Assembly (NCBI RefSeq): GCF_900115685.1
Contig: NZ_FOXJ01000001.1
Coordinates: 3,258,449-3,322,448 of the forward strand
Length of the DNA stretch: 64,000 nucleotides
Direction of reading: 5' to 3'
Source of the DNA: Variovorax sp. 770b2
GTDB taxonomy: Bacteria; Pseudomonadota; Gammaproteobacteria; Burkholderiales; Burkholderiaceae_C
Position numbers and translations under genes: made by a program. A model generated the notes under the pieces. The model was given only the letters and a program-made list of their open reading frames with translations. It did not search any database and was not told the DNA's origin. Of this stretch, positions 54,498 through 63,938 are shown in pieces. Numbering within the stretch: the first letter of the stretch is position 1; every line of letters begins with the position of its first letter.

Positions 54498-55466
54498 TCA
54501 TTCGTAGCCGAAGGAGCGCACGCGGGCCTCGTCGTCCGCCCAACCCGAGCGCACCTTCACCCACAGTTCGAGAAACACCTTGGCGTCGGCCAGCTTCTCG
54601 AGCTCGACGCGCGTTTCCATGCCGATGCGCTTGATGCGCTCGCCCTTGTCGCCGATCACCATGGCCTTGTGGCCGTCGCGCTCGACCACGATGGTGGCGG
54701 CAATGCGCAAGAGGCGCTTCTGGCCCTTCTTCTGGGGCGGCTCTTCTTCGAACTTGTCGATGATGACCGTCGAGGTGTAGGGCAACTCGTCGCCCGTGAG
54801 GCGGAAGAGCTTTTCGCGCACCAGTTCGCCAGCCAGGAATTTCTCGCTGCGGTCGGTGAGTTCGTCCTCGGCGTAGAACCAGGGCTGCTCGGGCAGGTAT
54901 TTCTCGCAGATGCCGAACAGGCGCTCGACGTCCTTGGCGTTCTTGGCCGACATCGGCACGAATTCGGCGAAGGCGTGCTTGGCCTGCATGGTCTGCAGCC
55001 AGGGGGCGATGTCGCCGCGGCGGTGCACGTTGTCCAGCTTGTTGGCCAGCAGCACGGTCGGAATGCCCTTGCCCAGCAGCTTGAGCACCCGCTCGTCGGC
55101 CGGCGTGAAGCTGCCGGCCTCGACCACGAAGAGGATCAGGTCCACGTCGCCCACCGCGCCCTGCACGGTCTTGTTGAGCGACTTGTTCAGCGCGTTGGCA
55201 TGCAGGGTCTGGAAACCCGGCGTATCGACGAACACGAACTGTGTCGCACCCAGCGTGCGCATGCCGGTGATGCGGTGCCGCGTGGTCTGTGCCTTGCGCG
55301 AGGTGATGCTGATCTTCTGGCCGACCAGCGCGTTGAGAAGCGTCGACTTGCCCACGTTGGGCTTGCCGACGATGGCGATGAGGCCGCAGTGTTGCGGTCC
55401 GCCGGCGCCCGCGGTGTCGCCTGTGGCGTCTTCGGGTCCGGCTTCTGGATTGATAGCGTCGTTCAT
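54498..55466 (-). CDS. era: GTPase Era
   Basis: GTPase that binds 16S rRNA near its 3' end and helps 30S assembly. The 322 residues match Era with an N-terminal tail. G1 is GKPNVGKST (34-42), the G3 motif DTPGF, and the G4 motif NKLD. The C-terminal KH domain contains [13 protein letters not shown]. The ATG at 55466 is preferred. A GTG at 55484, inside the rnc end, is an alternative. It is immediately after rnc, the usual order. Confidence 0.96.
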   Translation of the reverse strand: MNDAINPEAGPEDATGDTAGAGGPQHCGLIAIVGKPNVGKSTLLNALVGQKISITSRKAQTTRHRITGMRTLGATQFVFVDTPGFQTLHANALNKSLNKTVQGAVGDVDLILFVVEAGSFTPADERVLKLLGKGIPTVLLANKLDNVHRRGDIAPWLQTMQAKHAFAEFVPMSAKNAKDVERLFGICEKYLPEQPWFYAEDELTDRSEKFLAGELVREKLFRLTGDELPYTSTVIIDKFEEEPPQKKGQKRLLRIAATIVVERDGHKAMVIGDKGERIKRIGMETRVELEKLADAKVFLELWVKVRSGWADDEARVRSFGYE

Positions 55467-55473
55467 TGTGATT

Positions 55474-56160
55474 TCACGCAGCACCGCGTGCCTTGAGCCG
55501 GATCAGCATGGCAGCCGCGGCAGCCTGCTCGCCGGCGCGGCGCGAGCCGCCGATGCCGCGTTCGCGAAGGCCCAACTCGGGCACCTCGCACTCGACATCG
55601 AAAGTCTGTTTGTGCGCTGCACCCAGCGTTGCCGCCACGCGGTACAGCGGCAGCTTCATTTTGTGGCCCTGCAGCCATTCCTGCAATTCGGTCTTCGGGT
55701 CCTTGGCGGCCGCCTCCATGCGCGGGTTGATCTCGACCGATTCGTAGAGCCGGCGCACCAGTGCCTCGGCGGCCGAAAAGCCAGCGTCCAGGTAGACCGC
55801 GCCGATCAGCGCCTCAAGCGCGTCGGCCAGGATCGAAGGCCGGCTGGGGCCGCCCGAACGGGCCTCGCCCTCGCCCAGCCGCAACAGCGGAGACAACTGG
55901 AGTTCGAGCGCCAGGCGATGCAGGGTGTCCTGCTTGACCAGGTTGGCACGCACGCGCGACAGGTCGCCTTCGGGCAGTGCCGAGAGGCGGGTGTACAGCA
56001 GGTGCGAGACCGCCAGGTTGAGCACCGAGTCGCCGAGGAATTCGAGGCGCTCGTTGTGGTCGGACGAGAAGCTGCGGTGCGTGAGCGCGAGCTGGAGCAG
56101 CCGCGTGTCGGAGAACGAGTGCTTGAGGCGCGCCTGCAGCGCGACGAGGCTGCCGTCCAC
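55474..56160 (-). CDS. rnc: Ribonuclease III
   Basis: Double-strand-specific endoribonuclease that processes rRNA precursors and many mRNAs. The 228 residues match RNase III. The catalytic signature is [16 protein letters not shown], with the second acidic motif [13 protein letters not shown], and a C-terminal dsRNA-binding domain ([13 protein letters not shown]). The GTG at 56160 is chosen to give the normal length, starting 18 bp after the DUF4845 stop. No good ATG is available in the right place. It is followed by era. Confidence 0.95.
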   Translation of the reverse strand: MDGSLVALQARLKHSFSDTRLLQLALTHRSFSSDHNERLEFLGDSVLNLAVSHLLYTRLSALPEGDLSRVRANLVKQDTLHRLALELQLSPLLRLGEGEARSGGPSRPSILADALEALIGAVYLDAGFSAAEALVRRLYESVEINPRMEAAAKDPKTELQEWLQGHKMKLPLYRVAATLGAAHKQTFDVECEVPELGLRERGIGGSRRAGEQAAAAAMLIRLKARGAA

Positions 56161-56177
56161 CTTTTTCAGCGCCGCGT

Positions 56178-56546
56178 TCAGCGGGTCTCGCCCTTGTACT
56201 TGAGCGTCAGGTAGGCCGGGCCGAACAGGGGGATCTCGCGCTCGTAGGCATACGAGACCACGACCTTGTCGCCGACCTTCTTGATGTCCAGGTCCCGGCC
56301 GCTGACCGACTTGAAGTCGTCGATGGCCTGCGCGCGATCGAAGATGGCGCGCACTTCGGGCACGGTGGCGCCCTCCTTGGCCTTGTTGGCGGCCTTGTCG
56401 ATGGCTTGCCATTCGATCAGTGTCGGAATGACTTGCGCGATGACCACGCCAAGCCCCCCCACCACGACCGCGACGAACAGCAGGCCGATGAACGAGATGC
56501 CGCGCTGATGCGCAGCCCTGCTGCGGATGGACCGGTTTGCTCTCAT
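56178..56546 (-). CDS. DUF4845 family membrane-anchored protein
   Basis: A 122-residue protein with one N-terminal transmembrane helix ([20 protein letters not shown]) and an Arg-rich head, so the remainder is likely periplasmic. [18 protein letters not shown] at about 40-57 and [18 protein letters not shown] at about 69-86 match DUF4845, a family found between lepB and rnc in many Betaproteobacteria. The function is unknown. The gene lies 31 bp after lepB and 18 bp before rnc. Confidence 0.88.
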   Translation of the reverse strand: MRANRSIRSRAAHQRGISFIGLLFVAVVVGGLGVVIAQVIPTLIEWQAIDKAANKAKEGATVPEVRAIFDRAQAIDDFKSVSGRDLDIKKVGDKVVVSYAYEREIPLFGPAYLTLKYKGETR

Positions 56547-56577
56547 GCCCTCTTACCCCTCGTACAGTGTTGACTGC

Positions 56578-57543
56578 TTATTGAAATGGACCGATACGAC
56601 CGAAATCGCCGAAGTTCATCCAGACGAAGAATGCCCTGCCCACGACGTTCTTGTCCGGAACGAACCCCCAGAAGCGCGAATCCGCCGAATTATCGCGGTT
56701 GTCGCCCATCATGAAATACTGGCCGGCGGGCACCTTGCAGACCACGCCTTCGACGGAGTAGCGGCAGTTCTCGCGGAACGGGAAGTCGCTGGCGCCCGGC
56801 ACGAAGGAAGGCGCGCCTTCGTCGTTGAGGATCTTGTGCTTCTTGCCGGCGAGGTCCTCGTCGAACTCCTTGAGCAGGCGCATCGATTCGCCGTCCAGAT
56901 AGTCGGGGGCCGCAACCTTCGACACCGGCTGGCCGTTGATCGTGAGCTTCTTGTTCAGGTAGGCCACTTCGTCGCCCGGGATGCCGACCACGCGCTTGAT
57001 GTAGTCCATGCTGGGCTTGGGCGGGTAGCGGAACACCACCACGTCGCCGCGCGCGAGCGGCGTGCCGTCGGTGATCTTGGTGTTGATGACCGGCAGGCGC
57101 AGGCCATAGGTGAACTTGTTGACCAGGATCAGGTCGCCGGTCAGCAGCGTGGGCATCATCGAGCCCGAGGGGATCTTGAAGGGCTCGTAGAGGAACGAGC
57201 GCAGCAGGAACACCACCAGGATCACCGGGAAGAGGCCCGCCGTCCAGTCCAGCCACCAGGGCTGCATCAGCAGGCGCTCGCTGGCCTTGGTGTCGGCCGT
57301 GTCGACCTGGGTGATGCCCTGGCCGGCCAGCCGCGTGTTGCGTTCGGCCATCGAGGCCTCGAGCCTGGCGGCCGCCTGCTCGCGCTGGGGCAGGAAATAA
57401 AAGCGCTCGGCCAGCCAGTAGAGGCCGGTGACCACCGTGGCCACGAACAGCAGCAATGCGAAGTTGCCTTCGATCGCGCCGAAATACCAGGCGCCGACAT
57501 AGCTGGCGAACGCCGCAAGGACCAGGGAAGTGATGAGTGCCAT
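56578..57543 (-). CDS. lepB: Signal peptidase I
   Basis: Cleaves signal peptides of secreted proteins at the outer face of the inner membrane. The 321 residues match LepB with two N-terminal membrane helices (about 2-22 and 30-50) and a third hydrophobic segment near 103-117. The catalytic Ser is S128 in PSGSMMPTL and the general base is K183 in YIKRVVGIPG. Further SPase boxes are GDVVVFRYP and MGDNRDNSADSR. It follows lepA by 7 bp. Confidence 0.97.
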   Translation of the reverse strand: MALITSLVLAAFASYVGAWYFGAIEGNFALLLFVATVVTGLYWLAERFYFLPQREQAAARLEASMAERNTRLAGQGITQVDTADTKASERLLMQPWWLDWTAGLFPVILVVFLLRSFLYEPFKIPSGSMMPTLLTGDLILVNKFTYGLRLPVINTKITDGTPLARGDVVVFRYPPKPSMDYIKRVVGIPGDEVAYLNKKLTINGQPVSKVAAPDYLDGESMRLLKEFDEDLAGKKHKILNDEGAPSFVPGASDFPFRENCRYSVEGVVCKVPAGQYFMMGDNRDNSADSRFWGFVPDKNVVGRAFFVWMNFGDFGRIGPFQ

Positions 57544-57550
57544 TTTTTGA

Positions 57551-59362
57551 TCAGTCTTCGACTTGCAGAATCGCCAGGAAGGCCTCTTGCGGGACCTCGA
57601 CGGAACCGATCTGCTTCATTCTTTTCTTGCCCGCTTTCTGCTTCTCGAGCAGCTTCTTCTTGCGGGAGATGTCACCGCCGTAGCACTTGGCCAGCACGTT
57701 CTTGCGGAGCGCCTTGATTGTCTCACGCGCAATGATGTTGACCCCGATGGCCGCCTGGATCGCCACGTCGAACATCTGGCGCGAAATGATCTCGCGCATC
57801 TTGGAGACCACCGCCCGGCCGCGGTACTGCGACTGGGTGCGGTGCACGATGATCGAGAGCGCATCGACCTTCTCGCCGTTCAGCAGGATGTCGACCTTCA
57901 CCACGTCCGAGGCGCGGTACTCCTTGAACTCGTAGTCCATGGAGGCATAGCCCCGGCTCACCGACTTCAGCTTGTCGAAGAAATCGAGCACGATCTCGCC
58001 GAGCGGCATCTCGTAGGTCAGCATGACCTGGCGGCCGTGGTAGGCCATGTTCATCTGCACGCCGCGCTTCTGGTTGGCCAGCGTCATGACGGCGCCCACG
58101 TATTCCTGCGGCATGTAGAGATGCACGGTCACGATCGGCTCGCGTATCTCGCTCATCTTGCCGACGTCGGGCATCTTGGACGGGTTCTCGACCATGATGA
58201 CTTCGCCGTCGTTGCGCACCACCTGGTAGACCACGCTCGGCGCGGTCGTGATCAGGTCCTGGTCGAACTCGCGCTCCAGGCGTTCCTGCACGATCTCCAT
58301 GTGCAAGAGGCCGAGGAAACCGCAGCGGAAACCAAAGCCCAGCGCCTGGCTCACCTCGGGCTCGTAGCGCAGCGACGAATCGTTGAGCTTGAGCTTTTCC
58401 AGCGCGTCGCGCAGCGAGTCGTACTCGCTGGCTTCGGTCGGGTAGAGACCGGCAAACACCTGCGGCTGGATTTCCTTGAAGCCTGGCAGCGCCTCGGTGG
58501 CCGTTGCGGCCGCGCCGCCCGTGCCGGCCTTGATCAGCGTGACGGTGTCGCCGACCTTGGCCGCCTGCAGCTCCTTGATGCCCGCGATGATGAAGCCCAC
58601 CTCGCCCGCCTCGAGCGAAGCGCGCGCTTCGGTGGCCGGCGTGAAGACGCCGATGTTGTCGGCGTTGTACATGGCGCCGGACGCCATCATCTTGATGCGC
58701 TCGCCCTTGACCAGCCGGCCATCGACCACGCGCACCAGCATGACGACGCCGACGTACGGGTCGAACCAGCTGTCCACGATCATCGCGCGCAGCGCGCCGT
58801 CGGGATTGCCGCGCGGCGCAGGCATCTTGTGCACGATGGCTTCGAGGATCTCGTCGATGCCCAGGCCCGTCTTGGCGGAACACGGAATCGCATCGGTCGC
58901 GTCGATGCCGATCACGTCTTCGATTTCGGTGCGCGCGTTGTCGGGATCGGCGTTCGGCAAATCCATCTTGTTGAGCACCGGCACCACTTCGACGCCGAGG
59001 TCGAGCGCGGTGTAGCAGTTGGCCACCGTCTGCGCTTCGACGCCTTGCGATGCGTCGACGACGAGCAGTGCGCCTTCGCATGCCGACAGCGAGCGGCTCA
59101 CTTCATAAGAGAAGTCGACGTGGCCCGGCGTGTCGATCAGATTGAGGTTGTAGACCTGTCCATCGAGTGCCTTGTAGTGCAGCGCGGCGGTCTGCGCCTT
59201 GATGGTTATCCCACGCTCTTTTTCGATGTCCATCGAGTCGAGCACCTGCGCTTCCATCTCGCGTTCTGCGAGGCCGCCGCAACGCTGGATCAAACGGTCA
59301 GCGAGCGTCGACTTGCCGTGATCGATGTGCGCAATGATCGAAAAATTTCTGATGTGATTCAT
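57551..59362 (-). CDS. lepA: Elongation factor 4 (LepA), back-translocating GTPase
   Basis: Ribosome-associated GTPase that back-translocates stalled ribosomes. The 603 residues match LepA. The G1 motif is AHIDHGKST, switch and G3 are RGITIKAQ and [12 protein letters not shown], and G4 is NKMD. The C-terminal LepA-specific domain ends near [18 protein letters not shown]. The ATG at 59362 is the start. The preceding TTG gives only one extra residue. A strong terminator hairpin lies 53 bp upstream on the same strand, which is unusual. Confidence 0.97.
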   Translation of the reverse strand: MNHIRNFSIIAHIDHGKSTLADRLIQRCGGLAEREMEAQVLDSMDIEKERGITIKAQTAALHYKALDGQVYNLNLIDTPGHVDFSYEVSRSLSACEGALLVVDASQGVEAQTVANCYTALDLGVEVVPVLNKMDLPNADPDNARTEIEDVIGIDATDAIPCSAKTGLGIDEILEAIVHKMPAPRGNPDGALRAMIVDSWFDPYVGVVMLVRVVDGRLVKGERIKMMASGAMYNADNIGVFTPATEARASLEAGEVGFIIAGIKELQAAKVGDTVTLIKAGTGGAAATATEALPGFKEIQPQVFAGLYPTEASEYDSLRDALEKLKLNDSSLRYEPEVSQALGFGFRCGFLGLLHMEIVQERLEREFDQDLITTAPSVVYQVVRNDGEVIMVENPSKMPDVGKMSEIREPIVTVHLYMPQEYVGAVMTLANQKRGVQMNMAYHGRQVMLTYEMPLGEIVLDFFDKLKSVSRGYASMDYEFKEYRASDVVKVDILLNGEKVDALSIIVHRTQSQYRGRAVVSKMREIISRQMFDVAIQAAIGVNIIARETIKALRKNVLAKCYGGDISRKKKLLEKQKAGKKRMKQIGSVEVPQEAFLAILQVED

Positions 59363-59414
59363 CAACGGGAACGCTTAAGTACTTGAATTGGCTCGTGCCC
59401 AGCAGTGAGCGGGC

Positions 59415-59449
59415 AAGAAAAAAGGGCGCGTCTTCTGGAGACGCGCCCT
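59415..59449 (-). terminator. Strong intrinsic terminator upstream of lepA
   Basis: A perfect 11-bp stem (59423-59433 with 59439-59449) has a 5-base loop and is followed on the minus strand by six T (59418-59423). Its location, 53 bp before the lepA ATG and after a promoter-like pair, means it ends an RNA that does not contain mucD. Confidence 0.85.
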
Positions 59450-59706
59450 GAACCAACAAGCAATGGCAACTGCAGTAGTTGGAACTTCATTGTAGGCAAA
59501 AAGGGAGGCACGTACATCCGGGAACAGGGTCCAAAGGGCTCGTTGCGGGTCCACAACATCAAAGATATAAACAGGTTATCAACAGGATCGGTGGAGCAGT
59601 CTATGAACAACTTGTGGGCGATCTGTGGAGCACCGGTGGACTGCTGTCTGACATCTCGCATCGTGAAGGTCGTTGCACTCCTTATGCGCTGACCGGCCGC
59701 CGCGAG
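59415..59706 (-). ncRNA. Candidate small RNA or lepA leader RNA, about 290 nt
   Basis: Bounded upstream by a sigma70-like pair, TTGAAG (59742-59737) and TAGAAT (59718-59713) with 18-bp spacing, and downstream by a strong intrinsic terminator. No recognisable ORF lies inside. Either it is a free small RNA or it is a lepA leader in which the terminator works as an attenuator. It does not match a recognised RNA family by eye. Confidence 0.4.
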
Positions 59707-59712
59707 TGCTCT

Positions 59713-59742
59713 ATTCTACCGAAAACCGTCCTAAGCCTTCAA
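59713..59742 (-). promoter_or_regulatory. Candidate promoter between mucD and lepA
   Basis: The -35 element TTGAAG (59742-59737) and the -10 element TAGAAT (59718-59713) are separated by 18 bp, on the minus strand. Start would be near 59706. It lies downstream of the mucD terminator. Confidence 0.45.
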
Positions 59743-59828
59743 ATAAGTTAGTGACCACAAACAAATCTCGGCGCTTTTGGCGCTTCAGATTTTTTTAACG
59801 CCCGGCGCCCGAACGTCGTAAACACCTC

Positions 59829-59867
59829 AAAAAAACGGCCCCAAACCCGACTGCCGGGTGGGGCCAC
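59829..59867 (-). terminator. Intrinsic terminator after mucD
   Basis: On the minus strand GGCCCC-ACCCG pairs with CGGGT-TT-GGGGCC (59837-59849 with 59855-59865), with a two-base bulge, and is followed by seven T (59835-59829). It lies just downstream of the mucD stop. Confidence 0.85.
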
Positions 59868-59884
59868 TTGACGGCAGCGCCAGA

Positions 59885-61375
59885 TCAGCGTGCGGGACGG
59901 ATCAGGGCGTACTGGGCCCACTCCCCACGGCGGAACAGCACGCTGAGCGCCTTGCTCTTGTCGGCCTTGGCGACCGCGGCCTCGAACTCCTTGACGCTCG
60001 AGACTTCGATGTTGCCGATCGACAGGATCACATCCCCTTCCCGGAGCCCCGCCTTCGCAGCGGCATCGCTCGCTGCGTCGATGCGCACTCCGCGCACCTT
60101 GAGTTCCTTCTTCTGGGCGTCGGTCAGGTCGCTGACCGCCAGGCCGAGCGATTTGCCTGCAGCCGAGGGCTTGGGTTGCGGCTCTTCGCGGTCAGGCTGG
60201 CGCTTGGACGACTTGGCTTCCGGATCGCCCTCGGCAACAGTGATCGAGAGTTCACGCGAACTGCCGTTGCGGAACACGGTCAGCGTGCTCTTGACCCCTG
60301 GCTTGGTGCTGGCCACCGAGCGCGAGAGATCGCTCGGCGTATCGATGACCCTGTCGCCGTACTTGATGACGATGTCGCCCTCGCGCACGCCGGCCTTGTC
60401 GGCCGCCGAACCCGGCACCACGCTGCTCACGAGCGCGCCTCGCGCCTTGCCCAGGCCGATGGACTCGGCCACGTCCTTCGAGACCGAGCCGATGGCAACG
60501 CCGATCAGCCCGCGCGAGACACGCCCGGTCGTGCGCAGCTGGTCGCTGACACGAATCGCTTCGTCGATCGGGATCGAGAACGAAATGCCCATGTAGCCGC
60601 CCGAGCGCGAATAGATCTGGCTGTTGATGCCGACCACTTCGCCGCGCAGGTTGATCAGCGGACCGCCCGAGTTGCCTGGGTTGATCGCAACGTCGGTCTG
60701 GATCAGGGGCACCAGTTCGCCGGTGTCGCGCTGCTTCGCGCTCACGATGCCGGCGGTCACGGTGTTCTCCAGGCCGAAGGGCGAGCCGATGGCCATCACC
60801 CATTCGCCGACGCGCAGCTTCGAGATGTCGCCGATCTTCACCACCGGCAGGCTCGTCGCCTCGATCTTGACGACGGCGACGTCGCTGCGCTTGTCCGCGC
60901 CGATCAGCTTGGCCTTGAATTCGCGCTTGTCGGTCAACGTGACGATGATTTCAGAGGCATCCTCGATCACGTGGGCATTGGTCATGACGTAGCCGTCGGC
61001 CGTCAGGATGAAGCCCGAGCCCACGCCGCGCGGACGCTCTTCTTCCTGGGGTTGCTGCGGGCGGTTCGGGCGCGGGCCCGGGCCCGGACGAGGATTGCCT
61101 GGCGATGGCTGCCCGAAGAAGCGCCGGAAGAACTCCTGCATCTCCTCGTCCATCTCCCCGCTGCCGCTGCCACCCCCACGCGCGGAGACTTTCTCGATGG
61201 TGCGGATCCCGACGACCGCGGGGCCCACCTGCTCCACGAGATCGGCGAAATCGGGCAAGCCGCGCGTCTGTGCAATGACCGGTGTGGCTGGCAGGAAACC
61301 CACGGCCGCCGTGCAGGCCAGGCCGAATGCGAAGAGATAGGAACGGAGCTTGTGTCCCTCGACTTTGAACATCAT
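59885..61375 (-). CDS. mucD: Periplasmic serine protease MucD (DegP/HtrA family)
   Basis: Periplasmic protease and chaperone that removes misfolded envelope proteins and helps restrain sigma-E signalling. The 496 residues match MucD. A signal peptide ends near residue 36 (VIAQT). The catalytic triad is H135 (TNAHVI), D165 (RSDVAVV) and S236 (NPGNSGGPL), and two PDZ domains follow (about 270-360 and 400-490). Between residues 88 and 118 is a Pro/Arg-rich insertion. Two adjacent ATG codons could serve as start. It is the last gene of the rpoE-rseA-rseB-mucD series. Confidence 0.96.
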   Translation of the reverse strand: MMFKVEGHKLRSYLFAFGLACTAAVGFLPATPVIAQTRGLPDFADLVEQVGPAVVGIRTIEKVSARGGGSGSGEMDEEMQEFFRRFFGQPSPGNPRPGPGPRPNRPQQPQEEERPRGVGSGFILTADGYVMTNAHVIEDASEIIVTLTDKREFKAKLIGADKRSDVAVVKIEATSLPVVKIGDISKLRVGEWVMAIGSPFGLENTVTAGIVSAKQRDTGELVPLIQTDVAINPGNSGGPLINLRGEVVGINSQIYSRSGGYMGISFSIPIDEAIRVSDQLRTTGRVSRGLIGVAIGSVSKDVAESIGLGKARGALVSSVVPGSAADKAGVREGDIVIKYGDRVIDTPSDLSRSVASTKPGVKSTLTVFRNGSSRELSITVAEGDPEAKSSKRQPDREEPQPKPSAAGKSLGLAVSDLTDAQKKELKVRGVRIDAASDAAAKAGLREGDVILSIGNIEVSSVKEFEAAVAKADKSKALSVLFRRGEWAQYALIRPAR

Positions 61376-61476
61376 CGGTTTTCTTTCAAAAGAACGAAGA
61401 GAGAGAGCGGCGAAAACAACAAAGGCTGTGAGTCAGCGTCAACGACTTGGTTCAGCGCCATCCGCGCCAAGGGCAA

Positions 61477-62547
61477 TCAGCGTGTGCGGGCGAGGCTCTG
61501 GGCAAAGGCGTTGAGCGTCTGCTGCGGCACCTCGCCCACCGCGGTCAGCCACCAGTCGCTCGCGGGCTCGGGCAAGCGCCGGCGGATGGCATTGGTGGCA
61601 CCGATGGTCAGCACGCCGTCCCGCGGCGCACGCGCGGCGTCGTAGCGCTCGATGAAAAGCGACACCGAGGCCAGTCCGTCCGAGAAAGTCCACTGGACCG
61701 TCGCGGCGTCCTGCTTCGCCTTGTCGCCACCGGCGGTCGGCCGGCGGAAAAAGCTGCGGGGCTTGAAGCCGGCCACGGGCGCGCTGAGCGTCCAGCCCTC
61801 GTCCTGCGCCGTGGTGCGCTCGAGCTCCAGCTTTTCGATGCGGTAGCCCGTGGTGTTGGTCATCATCTGCGCCAGCGCCTGCGCCTTCACCGGCGCGTCC
61901 AGCTGCAACTCGGAGAACGCCGATTGCTCCACCACCCGCGATTCGCTGTCGATGGTCTGCAGCTTCACCACCAGGCCCGAGCGGCGCTCGCTCCAGATGC
62001 GATAGCCGAAACGCAGGCCATCGTGCGGCACCAGTTGCACCACATCGGCGTCGAAGCCGGCCACGCGGTCCTTGCCGATTGCGCGCACATCGTAGAAGTC
62101 GCCGATCGACGAATCGGCCTTGTCCGGCAGATTGGGGAAGAGATCGAGGTTCTCGCGCTTCTCCACCTTCACGAGCTTTGCCTCGGGCAGGAAGGTCATG
62201 ACATTGCGATTGCGCCGGAAGGTCGAGCGCGGCGGCCCCGAGAGGGCCTCGATGCGCTCGATCTGATGATCGCCGTCGCGCACGTGCCAGATGCGCGCGC
62301 TCGACAGGTCCCCGCCCGGCGCCGACACCACGAAGGTGCCCACGTAGTTGCGTTGCCGCGCGCCGGTATGCATGCGCTGCAGCCAGTCGGCCACGCTCAT
62401 CGCCGGCGGCTCGTCCGTTTGCGCCGAAGCCGCGCCCTTGGCGGTCGCCGGGCCGGAGCGGTTTTGTGCGGTGGCAACCTGCACGAAGCAGAAGGCTGCA
62501 AACACAAGCACGAACGCGCGTGCGGAGATCGGCATCTGAACGGTCAT
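61477..62547 (-). CDS. rseB: Sigma-E factor regulatory protein RseB/MucB
   Basis: Periplasmic partner that binds anti-sigma factor RseA and senses misplaced lipids or OMP signals. The 356 residues match MucB/RseB. A signal peptide is at the N-terminus (FVLVFAAFCFVQVATAQ). The N-terminal LolA-like domain includes WLQRMHTGARQRNYVGTFVV, and the C-terminal domain includes GYRIWSERRSGLVVKLQTID. It follows rseA by 23 bp. Confidence 0.93.
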   Translation of the reverse strand: MTVQMPISARAFVLVFAAFCFVQVATAQNRSGPATAKGAASAQTDEPPAMSVADWLQRMHTGARQRNYVGTFVVSAPGGDLSSARIWHVRDGDHQIERIEALSGPPRSTFRRNRNVMTFLPEAKLVKVEKRENLDLFPNLPDKADSSIGDFYDVRAIGKDRVAGFDADVVQLVPHDGLRFGYRIWSERRSGLVVKLQTIDSESRVVEQSAFSELQLDAPVKAQALAQMMTNTTGYRIEKLELERTTAQDEGWTLSAPVAGFKPRSFFRRPTAGGDKAKQDAATVQWTFSDGLASVSLFIERYDAARAPRDGVLTIGATNAIRRRLPEPASDWWLTAVGEVPQQTLNAFAQSLARTR

Positions 62548-62570
62548 TGCGGGTGGCTACGGACGCGCAA

Positions 62571-63236
62571 TCAGCGCGTAGGTCCCTCGAAAGTGGCGTT
62601 GCGCAGGAAACCAGAAGGCATTTGCGAAGCGCCGCCAGCCTGCTGGTGCGCTTCGAGCAACTGGTCCAGCCGCGGGTCGCGCAGCATGACCTGCGGATTG
62701 CCGTTGCCCACCATCACGCGCGTGGGCGTCAGCGTGGCGCTGGCCGGTTGCTGACTGTTGACGGCAGCTGCCGCCAAGACCGAATTCACCGCGGGCTGTT
62801 GCTGGGCCGCGATCTGCGCGCCGGCCTGAGACCCGGCCGTGCCGTTGCCGATCAGCGTCCAACTGATGGCCGCGACGGCGACCATCGAAGCGGCGCCTGC
62901 CACCAGCTTCCAGCGAAAGACCGGTTCATTGGCGGCATCGGCCCTGCGCCGGACCTGGACCACGGGCGCTGCGGCAACCGGCACCAGCGCCGGCATCGCG
63001 ACCACCGGCTCCGCGGCAAGTCGCTGCTGGAAACGGGCCAGGAACGCCGAACTGTCGCTGCACGTCGAATGCGAGCCCGAGCGCAACACGTCGCCCACCA
63101 CGTGGTAGGCATGCCATGCCGCGCGCGAATCGCCCTCCGTGCAGACGGCTTCGATCGCCTGCGCGAACGCCTCGCCCTGCAAATGACCATCCGCAAGTGC
63201 GGACACCTGTTCCCGAACCGTCATCGTCTGATTCAT
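62571..63236 (-). CDS. rseA: Anti-sigma-E factor RseA
   Basis: Single-pass inner-membrane anti-sigma factor that holds RpoE at the membrane. The 221 residues have a typical RseA N-terminal domain (VREQVSALADGHLQGEAF at about 7-24 and WHAYHVVGDVLRSG near 41-54), one transmembrane helix at about 108-130, and a Gln/Ala-rich periplasmic tail. The ATG at 63236 is chosen, and a GTG at 63245 is an alternative. It is 17 bp after rpoE and is followed by rseB. Confidence 0.9.
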   Translation of the reverse strand: MNQTMTVREQVSALADGHLQGEAFAQAIEAVCTEGDSRAAWHAYHVVGDVLRSGSHSTCSDSSAFLARFQQRLAAEPVVAMPALVPVAAAPVVQVRRRADAANEPVFRWKLVAGAASMVAVAAISWTLIGNGTAGSQAGAQIAAQQQPAVNSVLAAAAVNSQQPASATLTPTRVMVGNGNPQVMLRDPRLDQLLEAHQQAGGASQMPSGFLRNATFEGPTR

Positions 63237-63253
63237 TTCATTCACCTGCTTAC

Positions 63254-63928
63254 TTACCAACGCTTGCCGGACTGGTTGTCCAGAAGCGGTTTGACCCTGG
63301 CCGAAATGGCTTCGCGCGCCCGGAAAATACGTGAGCGCACTGTGCCGATAGGGCAATCCATGACCTCGGCAATCTCTTCGTAACTCATCCCCTCGATCTC
63401 GCGCAGCGTGACCGCTTGGCGCAACTCGGCTGGGAGCGCTTCCATGGCTGCCTCGACGGCGCTGGCGATTTCGTTCGCCGCCATGACCGATTCGGGGGTT
63501 TCGTCGCTGATTGGTTCGTTTCCGGGACGGTAAGTTTCATCGTCGTCGTCAGAAGACGGCCGCAGCGCGCTTTCGGAGATGGTCGGATCGCGCTTCATGT
63601 CCACCAGCGCCTTCTTGGCGGTGTTGACCGCGATCCGGTAGAGCCAGGTATAGAACTGCGCCTCGCCGCGAAACTGGTGCAGCGCGCGGTAGGCCCGAAT
63701 GAAGGTTTCCTGGGCAATGTCCTCGACCAGGTCGACATCGCGCACCATGCGGCCGATCAGGCGCTCGATGCGGCGCTGGTATTTGATGACCAGGAGCTCG
63801 AAGGCCTTCTGGTCGCCCGCGACCGTGCGCTGGACCAGCTGGAAATCGACCTCGCCCGGACGCGGCGCCTCGGCCGACGCGTCGGTCAGGCCGGACTCCG
63901 GTGGCACAGGCGGGGGAGAAGTTGTCAT
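63254..63928 (-). CDS. rpoE: RNA polymerase sigma factor RpoE (AlgU), ECF family
   Basis: Extracytoplasmic-function sigma factor directing the envelope stress response. The 224 residues match RpoE with about 25 extra Pro-rich N-terminal residues. Region 2 has FELLVIKYQRRIERLIGRM and DIAQETFIRAYRAL, and region 4 has the helix-turn-helix MSYEEIAEVMDCPIGTVRSR. It starts the rpoE-rseA-rseB-mucD series. Its own promoter is outside or in the last 72 bp of the window and could not be identified. Confidence 0.96.
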   Translation of the reverse strand: MTTSPPPVPPESGLTDASAEAPRPGEVDFQLVQRTVAGDQKAFELLVIKYQRRIERLIGRMVRDVDLVEDIAQETFIRAYRALHQFRGEAQFYTWLYRIAVNTAKKALVDMKRDPTISESALRPSSDDDDETYRPGNEPISDETPESVMAANEIASAVEAAMEALPAELRQAVTLREIEGMSYEEIAEVMDCPIGTVRSRIFRAREAISARVKPLLDNQSGKRW

Positions 63929-63938
63929 CGACGGGGTT

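Larger units (their letters stand above)
59363..59884. other. Intergenic region between lepA and mucD
   Basis: 522 bp without a convincing gene. It contains (in minus-strand order) the mucD terminator (59829-59867), a promoter-like pair (59713-59742), an AT-rich stretch near 59560-59600 and a strong intrinsic terminator (59415-59449) just upstream of lepA. The promoter-terminator pair defines a possible RNA of about 290 nt. A 99-codon minus-strand frame (59661-59362) crosses the terminator and has no recognised similarity. Confidence 0.6.

Noticed and set aside
59540..59640. Possible DnaA-box-like sequences (TTATCAACA and TGTGGAG) suggesting a replication origin.
   Set aside because: Only one near match to TTATCCACA was found, without an array of boxes, AT-rich DUE or dnaA/parAB/gidA neighbours.
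59362..59661. A 99-codon minus-strand ORF upstream of lepA.
   Set aside because: It runs through the strong terminator at 59415-59449, has no recognised similarity, and its Shine-Dalgarno-like AAGGAG is too far from the ATG. Treated as part of a noncoding region.
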